A stretch of 64,000 bases of DNA, from assembly GCF_010994755.1 (NCBI RefSeq), contig NZ_WHSB02000021.1, forward strand, positions 35,766 to 99,765, given 5' to 3'. The DNA is from Shinella lacus. GTDB lineage: Bacteria > Pseudomonadota > Alphaproteobacteria > Rhizobiales > Rhizobiaceae. Made by a program: the position numbers and the translations under genes. The notes under the pieces are model-generated. The model did not search any database, was not told the origin of the DNA, and worked only from the letters and a program-made list of their open reading frames with translations. Position 1 is the stretch's first letter. Each line of letters starts with the position of its first letter. Shown in pieces: positions 1 to 8,938 of this stretch.

Positions 1-2
1 TT

Positions 3-200
3 GCCCTCTCAAAGGCGACGCTTGGCAACATCTGGCAAAATATCGGGCTCGCTCTTGGTCTCAAGGTCATTTTCCTCGGCACGACGCTTTTCGGTGTTAC
101 CACGCTTTGGATGGCGATTCTGGCTGATACGGGGGCGACGGTCCTGGTAACAGCCAATGCACTTCGCCTTCTTCGCCATCGCCGCCGTGATATCGAGTAG
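3..200 (+). CDS. Heavy-metal P-type ATPase, C-terminal end (partial)
   Basis: Reading in frame from base 3 gives the last 65 residues of a P1B-type metal-transporting ATPase, ending at TAG 198-200. The tail shows the final two membrane helices typical of Cd/Zn/Co or Cu exporters: NIWQNIGLALGLKVIFL, then LWMAILADTGATVLVTANAL, and a basic end. The rest lies before the window, so metal specificity cannot be read. The copper genes that follow make a role in metal efflux likely. Confidence 0.8.
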   Translation, partial: ALSKATLGNIWQNIGLALGLKVIFLGTTLFGVTTLWMAILADTGATVLVTANALRLLRHRRRDIE

Positions 201-616
201 GAGCAACTGGAAAGGAGGCCGATGCCCTGCTTTCCGGATCTACAGCGCTTTCCGAGAAATTCGAAATTCATCAATCGACCCTCGTTAAGGGGGTCGCCAA
301 AATGCGTCAGTTCGAAGATGCGATCGAAATAATGCCGGGAGAAACCCTAGCTTTGAGGGCGGGCGCATCGCACATCATGTTTGCGAAGCTTAGGAAGCAA
401 CTGGCGGCAGGGGAGCGCTTCGCCGTCAGTCTCAACTTCAAGAACGCTGGCTCGACAACCGTGGACTTGGCTGTCCAGGGGCTCGGGGTTTCCAAGCCCG
501 CCAAAGCCCATGACGACGCAGGCCGAAGGCTGACTGACCGTGCTGAAGATTGTCCGCACCGCTGCTTAGTTGCCGGCGCGATTCCTGTCGCGATCTTAAT
601 CGGCGCCTGGCCCTGA
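191..616 (+). pseudogene. PCuAC-type periplasmic copper chaperone remnant
   Basis: An open frame without a signal peptide encodes the second half of a PCu(A)C copper chaperone, the family that delivers Cu(I) to oxidase CuA sites. Visible family features are FEIHQSTLVKGVAKMRQ, then the Met-containing SHIMFAKL and the final strands LNFKNAGSTTVDLAVQG. Roughly the first 60 residues are missing and the frame begins just after the stop of the preceding ATPase gene. The first ATG, at 302, is internal to the domain. The C-terminus after about residue 61 from that ATG runs into unrelated sequence; TVLKIVRTAA in a second frame and VAGAIPVAILIGAW in this one resemble a broken signal anchor of a following gene. 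Best read as a decayed copper-maturation locus. Confidence 0.6.
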
Positions 617-819
617 TGCCGCCGCCCGCGGGGCGGGAGCGTGCAACCTGCGATCGCCACAGGTCTCCAGGTGCTCTTATCCTCTCGACGGCCTGTCTGT
701 CAGGTCAGGAACTCGCAATAGAACCAATTCGTGCTGAGCGAGGTCGAAACCGAGAGACAGCCGCGGTGTCAGGCCGGATGTAGAAGAGGTCGACCGGCCT
801 GACGGAGACGTCGGGGCGC

Positions 820-1029
820 TCAGTTCGAGACCGTGTATCCGAGGTCCACAACCGTCTCCTGCAGTATGTCGGCGCCGATGATCTCGGGATCGATCTGAAC
901 GATCGCCCTAGTGCTATCGAGTGAAACGTTGACGTCCAGCACGCCGGGAAGCGCGCGTAGGCCCTTCTCGACCTTTGCGACACAGCTCGCGCAGTCCATT
1001 CCGACCACATTCATTTCTACAGTTTCCAT
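820..1029 (-). CDS. CopZ-like copper chaperone (HMA domain)
   Basis: A 69-residue protein that is a single heavy-metal-associated domain. The metal-binding GMDCASC loop (Cys13 and Cys16) is followed by VEKGLRALPGVLDVNVSL, typical of CopZ/Atx1-like cytosolic Cu(I) carriers. ATG at 1029 is chosen because GAAAGGA lies 6 bases upstream; a longer frame to 1092 adds residues unlike the family and runs through the promoter. It probably passes copper to a P-type ATPase such as the one ending at base 200. A MerR-type operator lies just upstream. Confidence 0.85.
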   Translation of the reverse strand: METVEMNVVGMDCASCVAKVEKGLRALPGVLDVNVSLDSTRAIVQIDPEIIGADILQETVVDLGYTVSN

Positions 1030-1083
1030 CTGAAATCCTTTCAGGACTAAGCTGACGTGAGTTAAGTTTCCCAACGCGTCAAA

Positions 1084-1114
1084 ACTTTGCACCCTGTAGC
1101 GGCTGCAGGGTCAA
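1084..1114 (-). promoter_or_regulatory. MerR/CueR-type copper promoter
   Basis: On the minus strand TTGACC (about 1114-1109) is followed by the perfect dyad ACCCTG-N9-CAGGGT (1111-1091), with a weak -10-like CAAAGT after a 19-base spacer. Long spacers with a dyad between the boxes mark MerR-family activators such as CueR. It points to the CopZ-like gene starting at 1029. The rest of 1030-1399 shows no gene, only the hairpin at 1302-1319. Confidence 0.6.
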
Positions 1115-1301
1115 CCCAAAGGGCTCACGGTTCCTAGAAATTTTTGGGCCCTTCGATCATTTGCCGCCAAGCCAATGTCCGGGAGGCATCCGCAGCCAAT
1201 GAAGCGCCGTTGATCCAGTACCACTCTGCATCGTGCTACGTACCGAGTTAAAAACCTAGGAACGCAGATCAGAGCTATAAAGCCCCAGATTGAGGTGTTT
1301 A

Positions 1302-1319
1302 GCAGGGCCTCTGCCCTGC
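1302..1319. terminator. Hairpin, possible terminator
   Basis: Perfect inverted repeat GCAGGGC-CTCT-GCCCTGC (7-base stem, 4-base loop), 80 bases past the nadE stop on the minus strand. No strong U run follows, so terminator function is tentative. Confidence 0.4.
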
Positions 1320-1399
1320 ACGCTTAATCAGATGGTGGTGGAACCGGGTCACGCTTCATACCTGATGCTATGCGATATGTTTGCCGGCGGGCATTGTGA

Positions 1400-2245
1400 T
1401 TACTCTGGTGTGACCGGCAGTGCTCGCTTGTGTGCGGTCGCTGTGTACATGGTGAGGATTCGCTCGCGAGCTGGTTCCGTGATCACCTTACCCTCGAGAA
1501 AATCGTCAATCTCGTCGTAGGTGACGCCGTAAGCCTCCTCGTCAGGACGCAGCGGCGCATCGCTTTCTAGGTCGGCGGTCGGCACCTTGTCGATCAGTTC
1601 CTGTGGCGCTCCGACGTGCTTTGCAATTGCACGGACGCGGCGCTTGGTAAGACCCGAAAGTGGAAGGATATCCGCAGCGCCGTCTCCGAATTTCGTGAAG
1701 AACCCCATCAGCGCCTCGGCGGCGTGATCCGTACCGATCACCAAGCCGCCGACGGCGCCCGCCAACGCGTATTGCGCAATCATGCGCTGACGTGCCTTGA
1801 TATTGCCGAGGTGGAAATCGACCCTCTCTACCTCAAACAATTCTCCTGCCTGACGACGGATCTCTGCAAGCATGGCATCGGCAGCCGGTTTGATGTCGAT
1901 GGTGACGGTTCGATCGGGACGGATCGCCGCTAAGGCTTTCTGCGCATCGGCTTCATCAGCCTGAACGCCATACGGGAGCCGCACTGCGACGAATTCCGCT
2001 TTGTGGCCGTGCTCGCGCAGGCGGTTTGAAGCGGTCTGGGCCAGGATGGCGGCGGTCAGGGAATCCACGCCGCCGCTGATGCCAAGGACAAAGGCCCGTA
2101 ATGCCCTAGTGCGAAGGTAATCGGCCAGAAACGCGATCCGACGTTCTGTCTCTGCTGCTGCATCGAAGCTCGGTGCGACGCCGAGTGCGTGGATGATATC
2201 GGCCTGTTGATGCAGCAAGGTCGTTCCTTCGTTTGACGAACGCAT
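1400..2245 (-). CDS. nadE: NAD+ synthetase, ammonia-dependent
   Basis: A 281-residue NH3-dependent NAD synthetase, which amidates deamido-NAD to NAD in the cytosol. The N-type ATP pyrophosphatase P-loop SGGVDS sits at residues 57-62; the FTKFGDGAADILPLSGLTK segment and the DLESDAPLRPDEEAYGVTYD tail are characteristic. There is no glutaminase domain, so it is the short form. ATG at 2245 is preceded by an in-frame TTG at 2248. It stands alone between metal genes and is probably a second copy carried with the accessory region, which is an inference. Confidence 0.95.
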   Translation of the reverse strand: MRSSNEGTTLLHQQADIIHALGVAPSFDAAAETERRIAFLADYLRTRALRAFVLGISGGVDSLTAAILAQTASNRLREHGHKAEFVAVRLPYGVQADEADAQKALAAIRPDRTVTIDIKPAADAMLAEIRRQAGELFEVERVDFHLGNIKARQRMIAQYALAGAVGGLVIGTDHAAEALMGFFTKFGDGAADILPLSGLTKRRVRAIAKHVGAPQELIDKVPTADLESDAPLRPDEEAYGVTYDEIDDFLEGKVITEPARERILTMYTATAHKRALPVTPE

Positions 2246-2463
2246 CAATAGCTAAGCCCAGGCGCGGTGACGTCAAGGCCTTTCATAGGGGCTGATCAAT
2301 TCCCTCGATGTCGGTCATCTGTTTCGCGTTCGTCAGTTGGGCTGGAAGGCGTCTACCCGGGAAGCGGCAAGCTTACAGCGGAAAGTTGCCTGTTGCAGCG
2401 CGTGGTCGTGGCTTAATTTGTGTGACCAATGGCCGAGGCCGTCGTGAGGATCCGGCCATTAGG

Positions 2464-4494
2464 TCATTCAGCAGCCTGCAGACTGCGCCTCTGGTTCTCG
2501 GTTACAGCATGATCCGCTTCGGATGCGGCTGGCAGTCGCCATCCCTTGATCAGCCCATAGACGGCCGGAATGACGACCAGCGTCAGCAGCGTCGACGACA
2601 CCATGCCGCCGATCATCGGTACGGCGATCCGTTGCATGATCTCCGATCCCGTGCCGGTCCTCCACAGGATCGGCACGAGGCCGGCCATGATGGCGGCGAC
2701 GGTCATCATCTTCGGTCGGACGCGCTCGACCGCGCCGACCATGATCGCCCGATTGAGGTCCGGCTTCGAGAAGGAACGACCCTCCTGTTCGCAGGCTTCG
2801 CGTTGCTCCTTCAGGGCGTGGTCGAGATAGATCAACATGATCACCCCGGTTTCCGCCGCCACGCCTGCAAGGGCAATGAAGCCGACGGCGACCGCCACCG
2901 AGGCGTTGAAGCCCATCCACCACATCAGCCAGATGCCGCCGACCAGCGCGAACGGCAGCGACAGCATTACGATGACAGTCTCCGTCAGCGCCTTGAAGTT
3001 CAGGTAGAGCAGCAGGAAGATCAGGGCCAGGGTCAGGGGAACGACGACGGCCAGTCGTGCTTCGGCCCGTTGGAGATATTCGAACTGACCGCTCCAGGCG
3101 ACGGAATAGCCTGGAGGCATCGTCACGCTCCTTGCCACTGCCTGCTGGGCTTCGGGGACATAGCCGCCGAGATCGCGGTTGGCGATGTCGACGTAGATGT
3201 AGACGGCGAGCTGGCCGTTTTCGGTGCGGATGGTTGTCGCTCCGCGCGTCAGCTTGACGTCCGCGACCTCGCCGAGAGGAACCGTCCCGCCGCCCGGCAG
3301 GGATATCTGCACGTCCCTGGCGATCGACTGCGGATCGCTTCGCGAGGCCCGTGGATACCGTATTGCCACGCCATATCGTTCCCGGCCTTCGACCGTCTGG
3401 GTAACGACCTCGGAGCCCAGCGCCATGCCGACAACGTCCTGGACATCGTTGATGGTCAGCCCGTAACGGCCGAGCGCCGTTCGATCGGGAACGATGTCGA
3501 GGTAGTAGCCGCCGATCACCCGCTCGGCATAGGCGCTCGACGTACCGGGGATTGTCTTCAGCACGCTTTCGATTTGGCGAGCGACTTTTTCCATCTCGCC
3601 GAGATCTGTACCGTAGACTTTAACCCCGACGGGCGTTCTGATCCCGGTCGACAGCATATCGATGCGGGCGCGGATCGGCATGGTCCAGGCATTGGAGACG
3701 CCGGGGAACTGCAGGGCGGCGTCCATCTCCTGTTTCAGGCTGTCGGTGGTGACCCCCGGCCGCCATTCCGACTTCGGCTTCAGGGTGATGATCGTCTCGA
3801 ACATCTCCGTCGGCGCCGGGTCGGTGGCGGTCAGCGCCCGCCCGGCCTTGCCAAAGACGGTTTGGACTTCCGGGAAGGACTTGATGATGCGGTCCTGCGT
3901 CTGCATCAGCTCGGCCGCCTTGGTGACCGATATGCCGGGCAAGGTGGTCGGCATGTACATCAGCGTGCCCTCGTCGAGATTGGGCATGAACTCGCTACCG
4001 ATATGCTGGACGGGCCAGGCAGTGACCCCGAGGATGACGAGCGCCGCCAGAATCGTCAATGTCTTGACCCGCAACACCCCAGCAATGACGGGGCGGTAGA
4101 TCCAGATCAGGAACCGATTGAGAGGGTTCTTGTGCTCGGGAACGATATAGCCCCGAACGAAGAGGATCATCAGTGCAGGCACAAGCGTCACCGATAGCAG
4201 GGCGGCAGCAGCCATCGAGAAAGTCTTGGTGAAGGCGAGCGGCCCGAACAGCCGGCCTTCCTGCGATTCCAGTGTAAAGATCGGCAGGAACGACACGGTG
4301 ATGATCAGCAGGCTGAAGAACAGCGCCGGCCCGACCTCGCTCGCCGCCTCTATGAGGATTTCCACCCGTGGCTTGTCAGGCGGCGCACGCTCGAGATGCT
4401 TATGGGCATTCTCGATCATGACGATCGCCGCGTCGATCATCGCGCCGATGGCGATAGCGATGCCGCCGAGGCTCATGATGTTTGCACCGATCCC
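2464..4494 (-). pseudogene. CusA/CzcA-type RND metal efflux pump, N-terminally truncated
   Basis: The frame encodes the last 676 residues of a heavy-metal RND pump (full length about 1,040), which exports Cu(I)/Ag(I) or Zn/Co/Cd across both membranes. Homology begins at GIGANIMSLGGIAIAIGAM within the first membrane bundle and continues through VMIENAHKHLE, a complete second periplasmic domain and the terminal helix bundle to GLIKGWRLP. About 385 N-terminal residues, including helix 1 and the first porter half, are missing. The open frame runs 36 residues further to 4602, but that part is the antisense of the neighbouring fragment. No CusB or CusC gene is present. The protein cannot form a working pump. 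Confidence 0.8.
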
Positions 4495-4708
4495 GGTTCG
4501 GGCAGAGGTCGCGGACCTGTCCATGCTGTCGGCGCACGCCGACGCAAACGAGCTGATGCGCTGGCTGTCCGGCTTCCGTCGGCCGCCGTCCCGCGTGTTC
4601 ATCGTGCATGGTGAAGACGATGCCTCCGAAGCGCTGCGCGTGCGGATCGACCGCGAGCTTGGATGGAACGCAGTCGTCTCACGCCAGAATCAGGCTTTCG
4701 ACCTATGA
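4490..4708 (+). pseudogene. Metallo-beta-lactamase-fold RNase-like protein, C-terminal fragment
   Basis: The last 72 residues of an MBL-fold protein of the RNA-exonuclease (RMMBL/beta-CASP) type. The segment IPVRAEVADLSMLSAHADAN is the classical SAHAD motif and is followed by RVFIVHGEDDASEALR. All catalytic HxHxDH residues would lie upstream and are absent; the sequence switches at about 4490-4494 to the antisense RND pump. The stop overlaps the next start (ATGA at 4705-4708). In other proteobacteria such MBL genes sit beside thymidine-phosphorylase-family genes, as here. Confidence 0.7.
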
Positions 4709-6237
4709 CGATCAACAACGTCGAACCCGAGGTTCCTTCTCAGCCGACGCTACGCGTGCGGCGCCTGCGGCTGCACACTCAGCACCAGGCCGTGGTGGTG
4801 ATGCGCACCGATTGCCATGTCTGCCGCTCGGAGGGTCTGTCCGCGCGCACCCAGGTCCTCGTCTCGATCGGCGCGAGACAGGTACAGGCAACGCTCTTTC
4901 AGGTCGAAGGAGATGCATTGCTCGCTCAGGATGAAGTCGGTCTTTCTGAAACAGCCTGGCAGATCCTCGGCGTTAGCGAGAATGACAATGTGACGGTGAC
5001 CCATCCTCCGGCCGTGGAGTCTCTGACGAGCGTGCGCCGTCGCATATATGGCAATCGCCTCGACGCGCACGCCTTTGCCGAAATCGTGAGCGACGTGGTC
5101 GCAGGCCGCTATACCGAGGTCCATCTCGCCGCCTTTCTGACCGCCAGTGCCGCGCTTCCTCTCGACGAGAGCGAGACTGTTGACCTCACGCGCGCCATGG
5201 TCGATGTCGGCGACCGGATGAGCTGGAATGCTCCGATCGTTGTGGACAAGCACTGTGTCGGCGGGTTGCCGGGCAATCGAACCACGCCGATCGTCGTCGC
5301 GATCGTGGCCGCCAATGGCCTTGTCATGCCGAAGACGTCTTCGCGCGCGATTACCTCGCCAGCCGGCACCGCCGACACAATGGAAACGCTTGCCCCTGTC
5401 GACCTCAGCATCGAAACCCTTCGACGCGTCGTGGAAGCAGAAGGCGGATGCATCGCCTGGGGCGGGGCGGTGCATCTCAGCCCCGCCGACGACATTTTCG
5501 TCCGGATCGAACGCGAACTCGACGTGGATACCGAGGGACAGCTTGTCGCTTCCGTCCTTTCAAAAAAAATCGCCGCTGGCTCGACGCATGTGGTTATCGA
5601 CATCCCGGTTGGGGCAACCGCCAAGGTGCGCAGCGAAGCGGCCGCCGATCAGCTCGCCAGTCGCCTCAGCGCCGTCGCTGCCCGTTTCGATCTGGCCCTG
5701 ACCTGCGTCCAGACCGACGGTTCGCAACCCGTCGGGCGCGGCATCGGCCCAGGTCTAGAAGCCTTCGACGTCCTGGCGGTTCTTCAAAACGCGCCGGATG
5801 CGCCGGACGATCTGCGACGCCGCGCGATCCTGTTGGCGGGCGCCGCGCTTGAGATCGGTGGAAAGGCCGCAAAGGGGAAAGGTGAAGCGCTTGCGTTGGC
5901 GACCTTGGTCGACGGTCGTGCCTGGTCGAAGTTCATGGCGATCTGCGAGGCGCAAGGCGGACTTCGTGAGCCACCGAAGGCCGCACAGGTTCATCCGTTG
6001 ATCGCGTCGCGCGCCGGCCGCGTCGTCCATATCAACAATCGCAAAATCGCCCGACTCGCCAAGCTCGCCGGAGCGCCGGAGTCGAAGGCGGCAGGCGTCC
6101 AAATGGCCGTCCGCCTCGGCGACGAGATCGCCAGCGGCCAGCCGCTTTTGCACGTTCACGCCGAGACGGCTGGTGAACTTGGCTACGCACTGGACTATGC
6201 CGCGCATGCAGGCGACCTTTTCGAGGTCGAAAGTTGA
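4705..6237 (+). CDS. Thymidine phosphorylase family protein (AMP phosphorylase-like)
   Basis: A 510-residue nucleoside/nucleotide phosphorylase of the DeoA/AMP-phosphorylase family. The first 85 or so residues form the extra N-terminal domain of the long AMP-phosphorylase-type members. Then come the helical domain, the glycine-rich phosphate site KHCVGGLPGNRTTPI, the PKTSSRAITSPAGTADTME signature and a C-terminal domain ending in HAGDLFEVES. Start ATG 4705 overlaps the stop of the MBL fragment, so the two were translationally coupled. Known relatives split thymidine or AMP with phosphate; the substrate here is not decided by sequence. The usual neighbour, a ribose-phosphate pyrophosphokinase, is absent and cytochrome b561 follows instead. 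Confidence 0.85.
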   Translation: MTINNVEPEVPSQPTLRVRRLRLHTQHQAVVVMRTDCHVCRSEGLSARTQVLVSIGARQVQATLFQVEGDALLAQDEVGLSETAWQILGVSENDNVTVTHPPAVESLTSVRRRIYGNRLDAHAFAEIVSDVVAGRYTEVHLAAFLTASAALPLDESETVDLTRAMVDVGDRMSWNAPIVVDKHCVGGLPGNRTTPIVVAIVAANGLVMPKTSSRAITSPAGTADTMETLAPVDLSIETLRRVVEAEGGCIAWGGAVHLSPADDIFVRIERELDVDTEGQLVASVLSKKIAAGSTHVVIDIPVGATAKVRSEAAADQLASRLSAVAARFDLALTCVQTDGSQPVGRGIGPGLEAFDVLAVLQNAPDAPDDLRRRAILLAGAALEIGGKAAKGKGEALALATLVDGRAWSKFMAICEAQGGLREPPKAAQVHPLIASRAGRVVHINNRKIARLAKLAGAPESKAAGVQMAVRLGDEIASGQPLLHVHAETAGELGYALDYAAHAGDLFEVES

Positions 6238-6758
6238 CGTGGCGGCTGTCCATTTGGATACGCCGGCACCGTTCGGCCGGCGCATTCTCGATCTACCAGC
6301 GCTTGATGCACTGGATGGTCCTTATCCTGTGTATCATCCAGGTCCCCACGGCCTGGGCGATCCAACGCACGCACATGGCGCACCTTTTCTTGAAACCTAA
6401 ACCCTTCGACCTTTTCCTGCATCAGGTTCACGCCTGGAGCGGATGGCTGATTATGGCGCTGGCGCTCAGTCAACTTATTCTGCGCTTCACATATGGCCGA
6501 CCACCTCCGATCCAGGGCATGTCGGTGCTTGAGCGCATGATCGCAGGGGTCACTCATGCGGTGCTCTACGGCCTATTGCTCGCACTGCCGATCACAGGCA
6601 CGATCGCTATGTACGTGACGTTCCGCATCGCTTCCCTGCACAGCCTGCTGAGCTGGATGCTTCTGGTCGTTGCGACCACTCACGCCCTCGCTGCTCTGTG
6701 GCATCACTTCTGGCGTCGCGACGACGTGCTGCGGCGAATGATCAGGAACACGAAATAG
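6234..6758 (+). CDS. Cytochrome b561
   Basis: A 174-residue four-helix b-type cytochrome of the bacterial b561 (YodB/CybB) family, which passes electrons in the inner membrane, often between quinol and a periplasmic partner. Helix-borne histidines are visible in YQRLMHWMVL, LFLHQVHAWSGW, VTHAVLYG and LVVATTHALAALWHH, fitting two haems. TTG at 6234 overlaps the preceding stop (TTGA). The next in-frame ATG is residue 25, within the first conserved helix, so TTG is preferred. It may be co-transcribed with the phosphorylase gene. Confidence 0.85.
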   Translation: MTWRLSIWIRRHRSAGAFSIYQRLMHWMVLILCIIQVPTAWAIQRTHMAHLFLKPKPFDLFLHQVHAWSGWLIMALALSQLILRFTYGRPPPIQGMSVLERMIAGVTHAVLYGLLLALPITGTIAMYVTFRIASLHSLLSWMLLVVATTHALAALWHHFWRRDDVLRRMIRNTK

Positions 6759-6977
6759 CGCGCCGGACAGTCAGCCCACGGGTAAATTCTATCTAGTCGA
6801 GCGCGCTTCTCCGCGCGAGCAGCACACTCATTTGCGGAGATTGGCGCGCAGGTCGTTTCGGTGAGCGGCCTCGCAAGCATTGATCCCTACGTGTTTGATG
6901 CAGCGCAAAGTGATCATTCTGGATCTGCGCTAGATTTGCCCCCAGTTTCTACATTCAAGCAAACCGAAGGATGAGCC

Positions 6978-7409
6978 GTGGTGGCCGCCGGCGTGACAAT
7001 GGTCAAGGCGTTCAGAAGGTCGCATAATTGGGCGACCGCCTTGCGGCGCGGGTTTATCCTTTTCTTCGCCATCGCGTTCGGGCTTACGGCGTTTCTCACA
7101 GATGGCGGGCATCAAGCGCGTGCTGCTTCAAGGGAGGGCATCCCGGCGCTCATGACTCAAGCTGGGGATTGTGCCGACCTCCTCGTGCGCATGCCCTGCG
7201 ACAACGATACCCAACGCGGCGCCGAGCACCCGTGCGACAGCGGTCACTGCCTGTCGAGCCTCGGGTGCTTCCTCTGCGCTCCGCTGAACACGGCCTGGAG
7301 CTGGCGCACGTTGAACGCCGAGACAGTCTCGCCGGCTGCATCGCCCGTGCCCTCATCCGCGGAGTTGCGTCGTCAGAAGCGACCTCCGCGATCCATCTTG
7401 GTCATCTGA
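6978..7409 (+). CDS. Hypothetical secreted cysteine-rich protein
   Basis: A 143-residue protein with no recognised family. An N-terminal hydrophobic segment (RRGFILFFAIAFGLTAFL) looks like a signal peptide or anchor, followed by six cysteines in about 45 residues (GDCADLL, MPCDND, HPCDSGHCLSSLGCFLC) and a low-complexity Pro/Ser tail. GTG at 6978 is preceded by GAAGGATGAGCC and is preferred; ATG at 6999 is possible. It lies ahead of the YVTN-propeller and multicopper oxidase genes. A second small Cys-containing secreted protein is at 8939-9340, so both may serve the same periplasmic metal or disulfide chemistry. Confidence 0.55.
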   Translation: MVAAGVTMVKAFRRSHNWATALRRGFILFFAIAFGLTAFLTDGGHQARAASREGIPALMTQAGDCADLLVRMPCDNDTQRGAEHPCDSGHCLSSLGCFLCAPLNTAWSWRTLNAETVSPAASPVPSSAELRRQKRPPRSILVI

Positions 7410-7728
7410 GCACCTTCGGCCTGTTCTGTCCGTGTGCTCCAGCCGACCCGAGGACTGGCACAATGCCTTAGTCTTCCGACCGTGCGCGTCCCAGGCCGCC
7501 CAACGATACGGCCGAGGAGACGAGCCGTTCTGCGTGACGCCGACGTGACATAGCCTCCAATCGTCGGCTGCCGGCGAGCCAGAAAGGGCCATGCACGGAC
7601 CTTGCCGAAATCGGTAGGCAGCGGCACGCGAGGAAGTCTTCGGTATCCGCACGCCGGGCCACTTTTCAAACTCACCTCAAGATGTGCTCGAGCAGCCCGC
7701 AAGGCTGCGAGCCGAGGAGCTGAATACC

Positions 7729-8868
7729 ATGTTAAAGACCCACTCGACCCGTTCGATTTCCATCACCGCGGCAGTCCTGACAGCAACCGCGATTCGCAGA
7801 CGTGCGGCCATGCTGGCCTTCGCGACGGCATCGGCCCTGGTGCTTGCTATTCCGTTCGCCGCCACCGTCCGAGCGGAGCCTGCTGCAACCGGCTTCGTCT
7901 ATACGGCCGATGAATTTGGCAACACCGTTAGCCGCATCGACCTTGCCACGGAAAAGGTCGACATCGTTCCGGTCCCGATCACGCCCCACAACGTGCAGTT
8001 CGTATCGGGAAAAGATTTGGTGCTGGCGGTGGGCCTGCCGGTCGCCGGCAAAGCTGAAGACGCTCATGCGTCCAATGGGGCTGGCCATGGCGGCGACGGA
8101 CATGGTGATGCCGCTGTCGCAGGCCAATTGATCGTCCTCGACGCGGCCGATATTTCCTCCGGCGTGAAGGCGTCGATCCCCGTGGGTGGGCATCCTGCGC
8201 ATGTGATCGCAGACGCGCAAGGCAATCGCGCCTACGTCTCGAATTCCGAAGACGACAGCTTGTCGGTCGTTGATCTTGCCAAGGGCGAGGTCGTCGCCAC
8301 GGTCGGCACCGGCGACTACCCCCACGGCCTGCGGATGAGCCCGGATGGAAGCGCCATCTATGTCGCGAATGTCCAGGACGGTACTGTTTCGGTTATCGAC
8401 ACAACGGCGCTTTCGGAAGTTGCCAGGATCAAGGTAGGCGTTGCGCCCGTCCAGGTCGGCTTCACACCTGACGGAAAGCGGGTCTATGTCTCGCTGCGCG
8501 ATGAAAACAAGGTCGCCGTTATCGACACGCAGTCGCGCGAGGTGATCGCACGCATCAATGTCGGCCGTTCGCCCATCCAGGTTTACGCCACGCCTGATGG
8601 CCGGCTGGTTTACGTCGCGAACCAGGGAACCGAAACGGAGCCGGATGAGACGGTCTCGGTTATCGATGTCGTAGGCGGGAATGTCGTGAAGACCATCCAG
8701 ACGGACAAGGGCGCTCACGGCGTGACGGTCGTTGCCGACGGAGCCTTTGTCTTCGTCACCAACATCGTGGCCGGGACCGTTTCCCAGATCGACGTCGGCA
8801 GCCAGTCCGTGGTCAAGACATATGCTGTCGGCAAGGGACCGAACGGCGTCACCTATCAGGCGCAGTGA
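7729..8868 (+). CDS. Periplasmic YVTN-repeat beta-propeller protein
   Basis: A 379-residue exported protein made of about seven YVTN-type blades: repeated Y/FVSNSEDDSLSVVDLAKGEV, IYVANVQDGTVSVIDTT and VYVSLRDENKVAVID units. The export signal is AMLAFATASALVLAIPFAA, ending near residue 49; ATG at 7729 has AGGAG 11 bases upstream, and ATG 7810 is an alternative. An insertion at residues 110-128 is rich in His, Gly and Asp (AGHGGDGHGDAA) and may bind metal. Related propellers accompany methylamine dehydrogenase, nitrite reductases and copper proteins, but no catalytic residues are evident. Its neighbours, a multicopper oxidase and two cytochromes c, suggest a periplasmic redox or metal-binding role. 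Confidence 0.85.
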   Translation: MLKTHSTRSISITAAVLTATAIRRRAAMLAFATASALVLAIPFAATVRAEPAATGFVYTADEFGNTVSRIDLATEKVDIVPVPITPHNVQFVSGKDLVLAVGLPVAGKAEDAHASNGAGHGGDGHGDAAVAGQLIVLDAADISSGVKASIPVGGHPAHVIADAQGNRAYVSNSEDDSLSVVDLAKGEVVATVGTGDYPHGLRMSPDGSAIYVANVQDGTVSVIDTTALSEVARIKVGVAPVQVGFTPDGKRVYVSLRDENKVAVIDTQSREVIARINVGRSPIQVYATPDGRLVYVANQGTETEPDETVSVIDVVGGNVVKTIQTDKGAHGVTVVADGAFVFVTNIVAGTVSQIDVGSQSVVKTYAVGKGPNGVTYQAQ

Positions 8869-8876
8869 TGCAACGT

Positions 8877-8899
8877 CGGGGCGGCGCTTCGCCGCCCCG
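8877..8899 (+). terminator. Rho-independent-like hairpin after the YVTN gene
   Basis: CGGGGCGGC-GCTTC-GCCGCCCCG, a perfect 9-base stem, begins 9 bases after the stop of the YVTN gene. No U tract follows. Confidence 0.55.
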
Positions 8900-8938
8900 C
8901 ACGACCTAAGCCTCAAACCTATGAGCAGGACGGCCGGC

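Noticed and set aside
2308..4197. Long plus-strand open frame (629 residues) over the RND pump
   Set aside because: It is antisense to clear RND homology, with His/Arg/Asp-rich composition typical of a reverse-frame shadow in high-GC DNA.
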